Source: Streptomyces nodosus
GTDB taxonomy: Bacteria > Actinomycetota > Actinomycetes > Streptomycetales > Streptomycetaceae
DNA length: 64,000 nucleotides
Direction: 5' to 3'
NCBI RefSeq assembly: GCF_008704995.1
Contig: NZ_CP023747.1
Coordinates: 744,001 to 808,000, forward strand
Made by a program: the position numbers and the translations under genes. Positions 17,957 to 28,179 of this stretch are shown here, piece by piece. Every line of letters starts with the position of its first letter. Within the stretch, counting starts at the first letter, position 1. The notes beneath the pieces are model-generated. The model saw nothing but the letters and a program-made list of their open reading frames with translations, did not search any database and was not told where the DNA came from.

Positions 17957-19209
17957 CCGACACCGCTTCCGACCGTCCGGCCGCCCCGGGCTGCCCCGCC
18001 CACGGGGGCGCCGTGCGGATGGCCGGTCTGGAGTACCAGCAGACGCCGTCCCAGCTGTACCGGACGCTGCGCCGCGAACACGGTGCCGTCGCGCCCGTGC
18101 TCCTGGACGGGGACGTCCCCGCCTGGCTGGTACTGGGCTACACCGAGGTCAGCTATGTGGTCAGGCACGACGAGCTGTTCGCCCGGGACTCACGCCGCTG
18201 GAACCAGTGGGACAGCATTCCCGCGGACTGGCCGCTGCTGCCGTATGTGGGCTACCAGCCGTCGGTGCTGTTCACCGAGGGGGAGGAGCACCGGCGGCGG
18301 GCCGGGGTCATCACGCACGCGCTGGAGGGGATCGACCAGTTCCAGCTGGCCCGGGACTGCCAGTACATCGCCGATCAGCTCATCGGCGCCTTCGCCGGCA
18401 GTGGTCAGGCCGAGCTGATGAGGGCCTATGCGCACGCCGTTCCGATGCGCGCCGCGGTGCAGATGTGCGGGATGCCGCACAGCGGCACGGACACCGAGCA
18501 GTTCGTGGACGACCTGCGGATCTCCCTGGACGCGGCGGAGGGCGACGACCCGGTCGCGGCGTACGCGCGGGTGGGTGAGCGGCTGCGGCGGTTGGTCGGG
18601 GAGAAGCGCGAGAAGCCCGGCCCGGACGTCACCTCGCGAATGCTGTCGCATCCGGCCGGTCTGACCGACGAGGAGGTCGTCCAGGACCTGATCTCCGTCA
18701 TCGCCGCGGCTCAGCAGCCGACCGGCAACTGGATCGGCAACACGCTCAGGCTGCTGCTCACCGACGAGCGTTTCGCCCTGAACGTCTCGGGTGGCCGCCT
18801 CAGCGTGGGCGAGGCCCTGAACGAGGTGCTGTGGCTGGACACCCCGACGCAGAACTTCATCGGGCGCTGGGCGGTGCGCGACACCCAGCTCGGCGGACGG
18901 CAGATCCGGGCGGGCGACTGTCTGGTGCTGGGCCTGGCCGCGGCCAACACCGATCCGCAGATCTGGCCCGAGTCGCATGTCGGCGCCGAGAACTCCGCGC
19001 ATCTGTCGTTCGGCAACGGTGAGCACCGCTGCCCCTACCCGGCCCCGCTCCTGGCCGATGTCATCGCCCGTACTGCGGTCGAGACACTGCTGGACCGGCT
19101 GCCGGATCTGGTGCTGGCGGTGGAACCGGAGGAGCTGACCTGGCGGCCGTCGATCTGGATGCGCGGGCTGACGGCCCTGCCGGCGGAGTTCACACCCGCG
19201 GTTCACTAG
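17953..19209 (+). CDS. Conservon cytochrome P450 (CYP157-like) lacking EXXR
   Basis: 418-aa P450 as the fifth conservon gene, overlapping cvnD by ATGA. The heme loop is HLSFGNGEHRCPYPAP with the axial cysteine, in the CYP157-type form. The otherwise near-universal K-helix EXXR motif is replaced by NEVLW (glutamate present, arginine replaced by tryptophan), as reported for CYP157 of S. coelicolor conservons. The I-helix reads AAAQQPTGNW in place of A/GGxxT. Heme binding is therefore expected, but normal oxygen activation is doubtful. Many conservons pair CYP157 with a CYP154; the next gene is a P450 on the opposite strand and does not look like that partner. Confidence 0.85.
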   Translation: MTDTASDRPAAPGCPAHGGAVRMAGLEYQQTPSQLYRTLRREHGAVAPVLLDGDVPAWLVLGYTEVSYVVRHDELFARDSRRWNQWDSIPADWPLLPYVGYQPSVLFTEGEEHRRRAGVITHALEGIDQFQLARDCQYIADQLIGAFAGSGQAELMRAYAHAVPMRAAVQMCGMPHSGTDTEQFVDDLRISLDAAEGDDPVAAYARVGERLRRLVGEKREKPGPDVTSRMLSHPAGLTDEEVVQDLISVIAAAQQPTGNWIGNTLRLLLTDERFALNVSGGRLSVGEALNEVLWLDTPTQNFIGRWAVRDTQLGGRQIRAGDCLVLGLAAANTDPQIWPESHVGAENSAHLSFGNGEHRCPYPAPLLADVIARTAVETLLDRLPDLVLAVEPEELTWRPSIWMRGLTALPAEFTPAVH

Positions 19210-19233
19210 GGGCAGGTTCGGTACGACGGTACG

Positions 19234-19255
19234 CCGGGCGATGGCGGACGCCCGG
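19234..19255. terminator. Hairpin between convergent P450 genes
   Basis: CCGGGCG (19234-19240) and CGCCCGG (19249-19255) pair perfectly around an 8-nt loop, 24 bp after the conservon stop and before the convergent P450. Likely a terminator for the conservon, possibly bidirectional. Confidence 0.5.
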
Positions 19256-19340
19256 GTGGGCGGGAGGAGACGGAGGACCGGCCGGACCCGACCCGGGCGG
19301 CTGGGGTCGTGGCCGGGTGCGGGCAGGCCGGTCCTGTGCT

Positions 19341-20567
19341 TCAGTCGGCGCGCGGGGTGAACCGCACCGGCAGGGACTGCGGTCCGCGGGTGAACACGCC
19401 GCGTTCCACCGGCTCGAACCCGTCGGCCACGCGTACATCGGGCATCGCGTCCAGAAGCTGGCCGACACCGATCTCGACCTCGGCCTTCGCCAGCAACGCC
19501 CCCACGCAGAAGTGCCGGCCGAGCGCGAAGGCGAGATGATCGGCCGCCGCCGAGAAGGCCGTCGTCGTGTTCAGATCGTCACGGAAGATGTCGAACCGGT
19601 CGGGATCCCGGTAGCGGGTCTCGTCCCGGTTGGCCGCGCCGATCAGACAGGTGACGGTGGCGCCCGGCGGGACGGTGCCGCCGCTGAGCGTGACCTCACC
19701 GGCCGACTGCCGCATGATCATGTGGACCGGGGGCGTGTAGCGGAGCGTCTCGGCGAAGGCACGCGCGATCAGACTACGGTCCTCACGGACGGCCGCCAAC
19801 TGCTCCGGGTGCCTCAGCAGATTGGCGAAGATGCCGGCGATCGCCTTGTCGGTGGTCTCGCCGCCGGCCGCCAGCAGCAGGCTGCAGAAGGCCTTGATGT
19901 CCTCGTCGCTCATCCGGACGCCGTCGACCTCCGCGGCGCACAGGGTGGACAGCAGGTCGTCACCGGGATTCTCCCGGCGCTCCCGGATGATCGGGAACAT
20001 GTACTCGGCGAACTCCACCCTGGTCCGCTCACCGGCCGCCGTCACCTCGGGGTCGCCCGCGAGGTTGCCCAGGAAGGCGATGACGGTCGTGTACCAGCCG
20101 TGGAACCGCTGGTGGTCGGCCTTGTCCAGGCCCAGCATGTCCGCGATGACATTGACGGGCAGCCGGGTCGCGTAGTCGGCGACCAGATCGGCGGAGCCGG
20201 TGTGCCGGAACCCGTCGATGAGATCACGGGAGTTGCGCTCGATGACGGGCAGGAACTTCTCCTGCAGCTCGCTGCCGCGGAAGGCGGGAGCGACCAGGGC
20301 CCGCCGGACGGCGTGCTCACGACCGCTCATCTGCAGGATCGTTTTGCCGTGGACGGGTTCGATCTGCCAGTCGTAGTTGTCGGTCGTGAACTCGCCGCCC
20401 TTGTCCTTGAAGACGCGCTCCACGTCGTCATAGCGCGAGATGATGTAACTCTGTGTGGCCTCGTGCCAGATCAGGGGCGCGCTCTCCCGCATCAACCGGT
20501 AGGCGGGATAGGGGTCTGCGGCGAACTCGGCGGAGAGTATGTCGGGGACCTGCTGTGCCGTGGTCAT
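19341..20567 (-). CDS. Cytochrome P450, canonical
   Basis: 408-aa soluble bacterial P450 with all standard motifs: an I-helix AAGGETTDK oxygen-activating segment, EXXR as ETLR near residue 290, and the heme loop FALGRHFCVGALLAKAE. It starts at ATG 20567. No ferredoxin or reductase gene is adjacent, so electrons must come from elsewhere. I cannot place it in a CYP family or name a substrate. About 265 bp upstream (20568-20833) are non-coding and should hold its promoter. Confidence 0.9.
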   Translation of the reverse strand: MTTAQQVPDILSAEFAADPYPAYRLMRESAPLIWHEATQSYIISRYDDVERVFKDKGGEFTTDNYDWQIEPVHGKTILQMSGREHAVRRALVAPAFRGSELQEKFLPVIERNSRDLIDGFRHTGSADLVADYATRLPVNVIADMLGLDKADHQRFHGWYTTVIAFLGNLAGDPEVTAAGERTRVEFAEYMFPIIRERRENPGDDLLSTLCAAEVDGVRMSDEDIKAFCSLLLAAGGETTDKAIAGIFANLLRHPEQLAAVREDRSLIARAFAETLRYTPPVHMIMRQSAGEVTLSGGTVPPGATVTCLIGAANRDETRYRDPDRFDIFRDDLNTTTAFSAAADHLAFALGRHFCVGALLAKAEVEIGVGQLLDAMPDVRVADGFEPVERGVFTRGPQSLPVRFTPRAD

Positions 20568-20833
20568 GGAGCTCCTGGGTCATCAGTGCCATCCGTCGCG
20601 GACCACGCTATTGATCATTTCGGTGGCCCGACAGAGGTCTGTGCGTCGACTGGCGTGCGACACAGGCCGGTTGGCCGAAAAGGCTCCTTCCTGTCCGACG
20701 GACCTTCCCCCGGCGCCGCCGTACGCGTTCCGTCGAGGTTTGGGCGGCGGCACCGGGGCTACTCGCAGACGACCCGGTCGCTCGGGTGCGCCGCGTCCCC
20801 GACGACGTGCATCCGGGGCGGGCCCCGAAACGG

Positions 20834-20867
20834 CGTTTCCCGGAGACAGGGCTGCCTCCGGGAAACG
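20834..20867. terminator. Strong hairpin after subtilisin gene
   Basis: CGTTTCCCGGAG (20834-20845) and CTCCGGGAAACG (20856-20867) form a perfect 12-bp stem with a 10-nt loop. On the minus strand it lies 21 bases past the protease stop, where a rho-independent terminator is expected. Confidence 0.75.
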
Positions 20868-20888
20868 GTGTTCAGAGCTGACGTAACG

Positions 20889-22094
20889 TCACGGGACGAT
20901 GCGCAGCAGCTTGTTGGGCGAGCCGCTGCCCGGGCTGGTGACCGCGCCCGAGGTGGCGCCGTTCACCAGGGCCGTGGAGACCTGGGCCGGGGTGGCCGAG
21001 GTGTGGTTGGCGAGGTAGACCGCGGCCGCGCCCGCTACATGCGGAGTCGCCATGGACGTACCGGAGATGGTGTTGGTCGCGGTGTCGCTGGTGTTCCAGC
21101 CCGCGGTGATCGAGGAGCCGGGGGCGAAGAGGTCGAGGACCGAGCCGTAGTTGGAGTAGCTGGCCCGGGCGTCCGTGCTGGTGGTGGCACCGACGGTGAT
21201 CGCCTCCGTCACCCGGGCGGGGGAGGACGAGGAGGCGTTGGCGTTGTCGTTGCCCGCGGCGATCGCGTAGGTCACGCCGCTGGCTATCGAGTTGCGCACG
21301 GCGGTGTCCAGGGTTGAGGAGGCGCCGCCGCCCAGCGACATGTTGGCGACCGAGGGGCCGCTGTGGTTCTTGGTGACCCAGTCGACGCCCGCGATGACGC
21401 CGGCGGTGGTGCCCGAACCGCTGGCGTCGAGCACCCGGACAGCCACGATCTTCGCCTTCTTGGCGACGCCGTAGGTCGAGCCCGCGATGGTGGTGGCGAC
21501 ATGGGTGCCGTGGCCGTTGCCGTCCGACGGGGTGCCGCCGCTGACGGCGTCGTAGCCGTAGGAGGCCCGCCCGCTGATCTGGGAGTGGGTGATGCGGACG
21601 CCGGTGTCGATGACGTACGCGGTCACGCCGCTGCCCGCCGAGTCGGGGTAGGTGTAGGTGCCGGAGAGCGGAAGCGATGCCTGGTCGATGCGGTCCAGGC
21701 CCCAGGGGGCGCTGCTCTGGGTGGTGTCGGTCAGATGGACCGTCTGGTTCTGCTCCACCGAGGCGACCGACGGGTCGGCCGCGAGTCTCCTGGCCTCGGT
21801 CGCGGAGAGGTTCGCCGTGTAGCCGTTCAGCGCGCTGCCGAACGTCTTCTTCACATTGCCGCCGTACTTGGTGATCAGGCCCTTGCCCTGGCTCGACGTG
21901 GACGCGAAGCCCGCGTTCTGCTTGAGCGTGACGATATAGCTGTCCTTGATCGCCGTGGGGGAACCGGCGGCGAGCACCTTGCCCTCGGCCGGGGCGGCCT
22001 GGGCGGGAAGTGCGGTGAGTCCACCCAGAAGGGCGGCGGTCGTCACGCCGGTGAGGGCGGCGAAACGAATCTTCCTGCTACGCGGTTGTGCCAT
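20889..22094 (-). CDS. Secreted subtilisin-like serine protease (S8)
   Basis: 401-aa exported protease. Signal peptide about 1-33 ([20 protein letters not shown], cleaved near AQAA); an I9-type propeptide about 50-120 (SYIVTLKQN ... [12 protein letters not shown]); then the catalytic domain with the triad Asp in VIDTGV, His in GHGTHVA and Ser in [12 protein letters not shown]. It ends soon after the catalytic domain, without a C-terminal P-domain. It is closest to proteinase K-type actinomycete proteases. A 12-bp terminator hairpin follows. A 13-bp palindrome (CTTGAT A ATCAAG, 22223-22235) lies about 130 bp upstream. Confidence 0.95.
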   Translation of the reverse strand: MAQPRSRKIRFAALTGVTTAALLGGLTALPAQAAPAEGKVLAAGSPTAIKDSYIVTLKQNAGFASTSSQGKGLITKYGGNVKKTFGSALNGYTANLSATEARRLAADPSVASVEQNQTVHLTDTTQSSAPWGLDRIDQASLPLSGTYTYPDSAGSGVTAYVIDTGVRITHSQISGRASYGYDAVSGGTPSDGNGHGTHVATTIAGSTYGVAKKAKIVAVRVLDASGSGTTAGVIAGVDWVTKNHSGPSVANMSLGGGASSTLDTAVRNSIASGVTYAIAAGNDNANASSSSPARVTEAITVGATTSTDARASYSNYGSVLDLFAPGSSITAGWNTSDTATNTISGTSMATPHVAGAAAVYLANHTSATPAQVSTALVNGATSGAVTSPGSGSPNKLLRIVP

Positions 22095-22222
22095 ACGAGG
22101 GAGTCCTCCTCAGGCGAGCGCGCCGGGGTGTGGCGCGCGTTGTGGGGGTGCGCGCGCCAGAGCGCACACGTCCCTGAGCGTTGCGTTCCGCTCAAGGACG
22201 AGTTAAGGGTGTGGCAACTGGG

Positions 22223-22235
22223 CTTGATAATCAAG
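22223..22235. promoter_or_regulatory. Palindrome upstream of protease gene
   Basis: CTTGAT-A-ATCAAG is a perfect 6-bp inverted repeat with a 1-bp centre, in a local AT-rich patch about 130 bp before the protease start. On the minus strand TTGATT overlaps it and could serve as a -35. The remaining 22236-22495 stretch shows no gene. Confidence 0.4.
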
Positions 22236-22495
22236 AGCCTTGAAGCGCTGTCATGTATGTGTCACATTCACGCAATCGATGAGGTCAGAGCGCTCGGCTC
22301 AAGCGCCGTGCACACGCCCGCAGTCGGGGACGGCCCTGCCGATGCCGTCGGCGGGCAGAGCGCGGCCGGACCTGGGCGGACGGCCCGGAGCGGGACGGGT
22401 AGCCTTCGCGGCCCCCGGGGGAACCCGCCGCGCGGCAGGCCCCTCTGACGGCCCGTGGTACGCCCCCCGTCAAGGCCGTGCGGGCGTCCGGGGGC

Positions 22496-23053
22496 TCACC
22501 CGGTGGTCGTCAGCAGTGTCGGACGGCCGCCGAGCGCGGCCGAGAAATGGTCCGTGACCTGGGCCAGGGCCTCGGCCGAGCCCGGGGCGACGGTCAGCGC
22601 CCCGTCGTCGCCCACCGTGATGTCCTTGTCGAGGGTGAACCAGCCCGGGGTGATGGTGGCGGGGCCCATCGAACTCAGCACGGGACGCAGGGCGTAGTCG
22701 ATCGCCAGCACATGGGCGGTGGTGCCGCCGGTGGCGAGCGGAAGGACGGTCTTGCCGGTCAGGGCGTACTGCGGCAGCAGATCCAGCAGCGACTTCAGCA
22801 GCCCGGAGTAGGCGGCCTTGTAGACGGGGGTGCCGATCACCACACCGTCGGCCCGCTCGAACAGGGCGACGGCCCGGGCGATCGCCGGGTGGCCGAGATC
22901 GGCGTGCAGCAGGGCCTCGGGCGGGAGCGTACGGACGTCCAGGGGGATCACCTCGTGGCCCTGGGCGACGAGACGGTCGTCCAGGTGGCGCAGCAGCCGT
23001 GCGGTGCGGGAGGTGGCGGAGGGGCTTCCGGAGACGGACAGGACGGTGGCCAT
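22496..23053 (-). CDS. NADPH-dependent FMN reductase (SsuE-like)
   Basis: 185-aa flavodoxin-fold reductase that would supply FMNH2 to the two monooxygenases encoded upstream in the same operon. Motifs: VLSVSGSPSATSRTARLL (phosphate-binding loop for FMN) at the start, GVVIGTPVYKAAYSGLLKSL in the middle, and ATGGTTAHVLAIDYALRP. ATG at 23053 is preceded by GAGAGG. Length and motifs fit the SsuE/MsuE family. It is the last gene of a minus-strand run from 27533. Confidence 0.85.
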   Translation of the reverse strand: MATVLSVSGSPSATSRTARLLRHLDDRLVAQGHEVIPLDVRTLPPEALLHADLGHPAIARAVALFERADGVVIGTPVYKAAYSGLLKSLLDLLPQYALTGKTVLPLATGGTTAHVLAIDYALRPVLSSMGPATITPGWFTLDKDITVGDDGALTVAPGSAEALAQVTDHFSAALGGRPTLLTTTG

Positions 23054-23131
23054 GCGTGACCTCTCAGAAAGGGCGGGCGGTACGGAGCGGTTCGCCGGGG
23101 AGGACATGGACGGGGCGGGGCGGCGGGGCGT

Positions 23132-24505
23132 TCATGACGCCGCCCGCTCGTCCCGGGCATCGTCGGGGTGGGCGAGGCCCAGGTGGTCGCGGAGGGTGGT
23201 GCCCTCGTACTCCGTGCGGAAGACGCCGCGTTCCTGGAGGAGCGGGACCACCTTGTCGGCGAACTCGTCGAGACCGCCCGGGGTGATGTGCGGGACCAGG
23301 ATGAAGCCGTCGGAGGCGTCCGACTGCACGAAGTCGTCGATGGTCCGCGCCACGGTGTCCGGGGTGCCGACGAAGGCCTGGCGGTTGCCGGTCTCGATGA
23401 CCAGGTCCCGGATCGACCAGTGGTGGGCGGCCGCGAGCTCCCGCCATGCGCGGGCCGTCGCCAGCGGATCGCGGTACATGCGCACCTGGGCGCGTCCGCG
23501 CGCGATGTGCTCCTCGCTCACATCCGGGTCGATCTCGGGCAGCGGCCCGTCCGGGTCGTACGCCGACAGATCACGGTTCCAGACGAACTCCAGATGCTTG
23601 AGGGCGGTCGCCCCGCTGACCTGTTGCCGGCGCACCTCATGGGCCAGTTCCCGGGCCTCGGTGTCGGTGTCACCGAGGACGAAGGTCGCGGCGGGCAGGA
23701 TCAGCAGCTGGTCGTGGCGGCGGCCGTACCGGGCCAGGCGGGACTTGACGTCGGTGTAGAAGGCCCGGCCCTCCTCGAGCCCGGAGTAGCGGCTGAAGAT
23801 CGCATCGGCGTCGGCGGCGGCGAACTCGCGTCCCTCGTCGGAGTCACCGGCCTGGAAGACGACCGGACGTCCTTGGGGGCTGCGCGGGACGTTGAACCGC
23901 CCGTGGATGTCGAAGTGCTGCCCCTGGTGCACAAAGGCGCCCGCCTCGGCGTCCCGCAGAAAGGCGCCGGCGGCCCGGTCGGCGATGATCTCGTCACCGT
24001 GCCAGGAGTCGAAGAGTTCGTTCGCCGTGGCCAGGAACTCCCGGGCGCGGGAGTAGCGCTCCCCCTGCGGGAGGAAACCGCCCCGGCGGAAGTTCTCACC
24101 GGTGAAGGCGTCCCAGGAGGTGACCACGTTCCAGGCGGCGCGGCCCCCGGAGAGATGGTCGAGGGAGGCGAACTGCCGGGCGACCTCATAGGGCTCGTTG
24201 AAGGTGGAGTTGATGGTGCCGGTCAGCCCGAGACGGTCGGTGACGGCGGCGAGCGCGGCCAGCACGGTGAAGGTGTCGGGGCGGCCGACGACGTCCAAGT
24301 CGTAGATGCTGCCGCCCTGTTCGCGCAGCCGGAGTCCCTCGGCGAGGAACAGGAAGTCGAACTTGGCGCGTTCGGCGGTCTGCGCGAAGCGGACGAAGGA
24401 GCTGAACTCGATATGGCTGCCGGCGCGGGGGTCGCTCCATACGGTGGTGTTGTTGACTCCCGGGAAGTGGGCGGCCAGATGGATCTGCTTCAGGGGCTTG
24501 CTCAT
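23132..24505 (-). CDS. FMNH2-dependent monooxygenase, NtaA/SnaA/DszA (CmoJ-like) family
   Basis: 457-aa luciferase-like flavin-dependent monooxygenase. Diagnostic segments: AAHFPGVNNTTVWSDPRAGS at the start, RAKFDFLFLAEGLRLRE, HLSGGRAAWNVVTSWDAFTG, and the later VFQAGDSDEGREFAAADADA. This subgroup includes DszA, NtaA and Bacillus YtnJ (CmoJ), which oxidise sulfur- or nitrogen-containing substrates. It lies 20 bp after another monooxygenase and 78 bp before the FMN reductase. In a sulfur context it most resembles CmoJ-type C-S bond cleavage; the substrate is inferred, not shown. Confidence 0.85.
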   Translation of the reverse strand: MSKPLKQIHLAAHFPGVNNTTVWSDPRAGSHIEFSSFVRFAQTAERAKFDFLFLAEGLRLREQGGSIYDLDVVGRPDTFTVLAALAAVTDRLGLTGTINSTFNEPYEVARQFASLDHLSGGRAAWNVVTSWDAFTGENFRRGGFLPQGERYSRAREFLATANELFDSWHGDEIIADRAAGAFLRDAEAGAFVHQGQHFDIHGRFNVPRSPQGRPVVFQAGDSDEGREFAAADADAIFSRYSGLEEGRAFYTDVKSRLARYGRRHDQLLILPAATFVLGDTDTEARELAHEVRRQQVSGATALKHLEFVWNRDLSAYDPDGPLPEIDPDVSEEHIARGRAQVRMYRDPLATARAWRELAAAHHWSIRDLVIETGNRQAFVGTPDTVARTIDDFVQSDASDGFILVPHITPGGLDEFADKVVPLLQERGVFRTEYEGTTLRDHLGLAHPDDARDERAAS

Positions 24506-24525
24506 GGTGGAGAGGTCCTTCCGGC

Positions 24526-25734
24526 TCAGGCCGTGGCGGTGGTGTAGCGGTGGGCGGGGCGCGGGAGCCCCAGCAGTCCGCGCAGGGTGTCGGCCTCATA
24601 GGCGTGCCGGAAGACGCCACGGCGCTGGAGTTCGGGGACCAGCCCCCGGGTGATCGCGGGCAGGTCGTGGCCGAGCACGGCGGGACGCAGCCGGAAGCCG
24701 GTCAGGCCGCCAGCCCGCAGGTCCTCCAGCAGATCGGCGAGTTGGGCCGGGGTTCCGGTGAAGATCCGGGCGTCGGAGATGTACGGCTGCCCCGCGAGGG
24801 TGTCCAGACGGTCCCGGCGGGCGGCGGCCTCGGCGGGGTCGTCGTCCAGGAACACCACCAGGTCGCCGAAGAGGTGCAGGAACTCCTCGGCGCGGCCGGC
24901 CGCCTGTTGCTCGGCGCGGACCTCCGCGACGATGGCGCGTGCCTGGCCGGCGTCGTGCGGGATGACATAGCCGAGGTCCGCCTGCCGGGCCACCAGCCGG
25001 TACGGAACGGTCCGGTGGGCGAGGGCGCTGACGATCGGCTGCCCCTGCGGCGGGCGGGGGGTGATGGACGGGCCCCTGACGCTGAAGAACCTGCCCTGGA
25101 AGTCGATGTAGTGCAGTTTGTCGCGGTCGATGAACCGGCCGGTGGCGACGTCCCGGATCTCCGCGTCGTCCTCCCAGCTGTCCCAGAGCCGGCGCACCAC
25201 CTCCACATGGTCGGCGGCCTCGTCGAAGAGGTCGGTGAGCACCTCCTGTGCGGCCGGGCTGTCGTAGGCGTCGATCCGCGGGACGACGCGACGGCCGAAG
25301 TGCGCGGCCTCGTTCGGACGCGCGCTGATCTGCACCCGCAGTCCGGCCCGGCCGGAGCTGACATGGTCGAGGGTGGCGATCGCCTTGGAGATGTGGAACG
25401 GCTCCGTATGGGTGGCCACCACCGTGGGCACCAGTCCTATGTGCCGGGTCAGCGGGGCGACCCGGGCGGCGATCAGGACCGCGTCGAGGCGGCCGCGCAC
25501 CTGGTCGGTGCGCTCGTCCGGGTCCAGGAGGTGCGAGGACTGCGGGCCGAGACCGTCCTCGACGGTGACGAGGTCGAGCAGTCCGCGTTCGGCCTCGGCG
25601 ACCAGATCGGCCCAGTATCCGGCGGTGAACAGGTCCCCGGGGCGGGACACTGGCTCACGCCAGGAGGCGGGGTGCCAGCCGGTGCCGTCGAGAGCGACGG
25701 CGAGATGAAGCGGAGCGGAGGGTGTCGGGGACAC
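24526..25734 (-). CDS. LLM-class flavin-dependent oxidoreductase
   Basis: 402-aa luciferase-like oxidoreductase from GTG at 25734, which has GGAAAGG ahead. Conserved pieces: [35 protein letters not shown] and [20 protein letters not shown]. It is a different branch from its downstream neighbour, so the operon carries two distinct monooxygenases, as does the Bacillus ytmI operon (CmoO and CmoJ). It lies 16 bp after the ABC ATPase gene. Confidence 0.85.
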   Translation of the reverse strand: MSPTPSAPLHLAVALDGTGWHPASWREPVSRPGDLFTAGYWADLVAEAERGLLDLVTVEDGLGPQSSHLLDPDERTDQVRGRLDAVLIAARVAPLTRHIGLVPTVVATHTEPFHISKAIATLDHVSSGRAGLRVQISARPNEAAHFGRRVVPRIDAYDSPAAQEVLTDLFDEAADHVEVVRRLWDSWEDDAEIRDVATGRFIDRDKLHYIDFQGRFFSVRGPSITPRPPQGQPIVSALAHRTVPYRLVARQADLGYVIPHDAGQARAIVAEVRAEQQAAGRAEEFLHLFGDLVVFLDDDPAEAAARRDRLDTLAGQPYISDARIFTGTPAQLADLLEDLRAGGLTGFRLRPAVLGHDLPAITRGLVPELQRRGVFRHAYEADTLRGLLGLPRPAHRYTTATA

Positions 25735-25750
25735 AGGTGTGCCTTTCCGG

Positions 25751-26515
<765 letters not shown>

Positions 26516-26573
26516 CGGCTGTCTCCCGGGGTTCCAGGCGCTCCTCGACGGGCGAACGCCGAATGTCGGGGCA

Positions 26574-27533
26574 TCAGTTGTGCTCGGGCGGGTTGATCTC
26601 GGATCGCTCGATCGCGGAGGCGGAGGTGCCCCACTTCTTGAGGATCCGGGCGTAGGTGCCGTCCTCGATCAGCTCGTCGACGGCGGCCTGGAAGGCCTTG
26701 GTGAGCGGGGAGCCCTTCGTGAAGGCGAAGCCGACGTCGAGGCGGTGGAACTCGCCCAGGAAGGTGGTTCCCGAGGCGGGCTGGGCCGCCTGGTAGCGCA
26801 GGCCGTTGATGGTCGACATGATCACGTCGATCCGGCCCTGCTGGAGCGCGGTGAGCGTCGCCGCGTTCTCCGAGTAGACCTTCACGTCGTACGGCTTCCT
26901 GCCCGCCCGGGTACAGACCGTCTTCTGTGCGGTCAGGGTCGCCTCGAAGGTGGTGCCGGCGCCGGTGCCGATGGTCAGCCCGCACAGCTGGGTGAGGTCG
27001 GTGACCGCGGTGCCGAGCGTGGTGTTGCCCTTCTTCACCGCGAAACCCTGGCCGTCATTGATGTAGGTCACGAAGTCGATGGTCTTCAGGCGCTCGCTGG
27101 TGACGCCGAAGTTGCCGGTGCCGATGTCGTACTTGCCGCTGCCGAGCGCGGGCAGGATCGTCTCGAAGGAGGCGTCCTGGCGCTCCAGGGCGACACCGAG
27201 GACCTTGGCCACCGCCTCGGCGATGTCGAGGTCCTGGCCGGCCGGGGCCTTGTCGGGGCCGTTCGGGTAGTACGCCGACGGCGGGAACCCGATCGAACTG
27301 CCCAGCCTCAGGGTGCCCGCCCTGCGCACCTCGGACGGCAGCAGAGCGGCGACGGTGTCCACCTTGTGCACGGCGGCGACCGGGTCGTCGGTCGGCGCGG
27401 GAGAGACCTGACCGCCCGCCCTCACCGTGGCGTCGGCGTCACCCGAGCCGCAGGCGGTGAGCGTCGCCAGCAGCGGCAGCAGGGCAAGAACGGCGGCGCC
27501 GCGCAGGCGGGTTCTGAGCTCGGGGAGTTTCAC
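26574..27533 (-). CDS. Amino-acid-type ABC transporter substrate-binding lipoprotein
   Basis: 319-aa lipoprotein from GTG at 27533 (GGAAAGG upstream). The lipobox [10 protein letters not shown] places lipidation at the cysteine near residue 28. The family 3 binding-protein pattern follows: [53 protein letters not shown], and a late [20 protein letters not shown]. It is the first full gene after the cysteine leader peptide, about 290 nt downstream, so it heads the minus-strand operon. Confidence 0.92.
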   Translation of the reverse strand: MKLPELRTRLRGAAVLALLPLLATLTACGSGDADATVRAGGQVSPAPTDDPVAAVHKVDTVAALLPSEVRRAGTLRLGSSIGFPPSAYYPNGPDKAPAGQDLDIAEAVAKVLGVALERQDASFETILPALGSGKYDIGTGNFGVTSERLKTIDFVTYINDGQGFAVKKGNTTLGTAVTDLTQLCGLTIGTGAGTTFEATLTAQKTVCTRAGRKPYDVKVYSENAATLTALQQGRIDVIMSTINGLRYQAAQPASGTTFLGEFHRLDVGFAFTKGSPLTKAFQAAVDELIEDGTYARILKKWGTSASAIERSEINPPEHN

Positions 27534-27821
27534 GGGTCGGGACCTTTCCCGGGCAGGGCTGGTAGCCCCTCGGCGGGGCTGTATGACGGTGGATCAGAAG
27601 GTGCGAAAAGCAGGGGTGTTGTCGCCACGGACGGACCGTGGCAGGCGTGACGACGCCGTGGCGTCGGAGATGCGGGAGGGCGGCAGCGCGCGCATGGACT
27701 CGCAGCACCGCGTCCATGGGCGGGGCGACGCCACGCGCACGGCGGTGACACGAAGGGGGTTCTCGGCCCGCGACGGGGTCACCGAGGGAGGGAAGGGCCG
27801 GTCAGAGGGCCCGCTGCCGAG

Positions 27822-27899
27822 TCAGACGCAACACGCGGCGGACCACACACGACCGAAGTCGATGTAGTCGCGCGAAACCAATCGCTGCTGGGCATTCAT
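27822..27899 (-). CDS. Leaderless cysteine leader peptide (attenuator ORF)
   Basis: 25-codon ORF starting MNAQQRLVSRDYIDF and ending SAACCV then TGA. This matches short actinobacterial leader peptides found before sulfur genes, with an RLVSR-x-(H/Y)-(V/I)-D core and terminal cysteines. Ribosome stalling at the Cys-Cys codons (TGT TGC) when cysteine is scarce would signal to the downstream operon. A promoter ends 6 nt before the ATG, so the mRNA should begin at the start codon. Shortly after the stop, GGGCC and GGCCC words can pair. Confidence 0.75.
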   Translation of the reverse strand: MNAQQRLVSRDYIDFGRVWSAACCV

Positions 27900-27905
27900 G
27901 CGAAC

Positions 27906-27935
27906 AATTGAGCAGGACGTCATGGTTTTCGTCAA
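27906..27935 (-). promoter_or_regulatory. Promoter of the leader peptide and transport/monooxygenase operon
   Basis: On the minus strand TTGACG (27935-27930) and TCAATT (27911-27906) are separated by 18 bp, and the ATG of the leader peptide follows 6 nt later. This spacing predicts a leaderless transcript. Confidence 0.6.
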
Positions 27936-27989
27936 CCTGTGCCCGCATGATGGATCGTCGGCGTCGAACGCATGGGCAAGCGGGCGTGG

Positions 27990-28020
27990 TTGACAGATCC
28001 GTGCACCGGGCACTTACGAT
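27990..28020 (+). promoter_or_regulatory. Divergent promoter of the permease gene
   Basis: A consensus -35 TTGACA (27990-27995) and TACGAT (28015-28020) at 19-bp spacing lie about 160 bp before the permease start. Together with the opposing leader-peptide promoter this makes a divergent control region for the whole transport locus. Confidence 0.6.
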
Positions 28021-28179
28021 CGACGGCGGATCGGTCTCCCTGTCACGGAACCGCTCCGGTCGCGTTGAGGGACGCGGCGAGCGTGATGACGCCACCCCCT
28101 GGTGGCACCGTGCCCATGAGCGAGCGAGCACCCCTGCACCGCCGGTGCGACGCCCGCGTACGAGTGCCGCCGGATCGTC

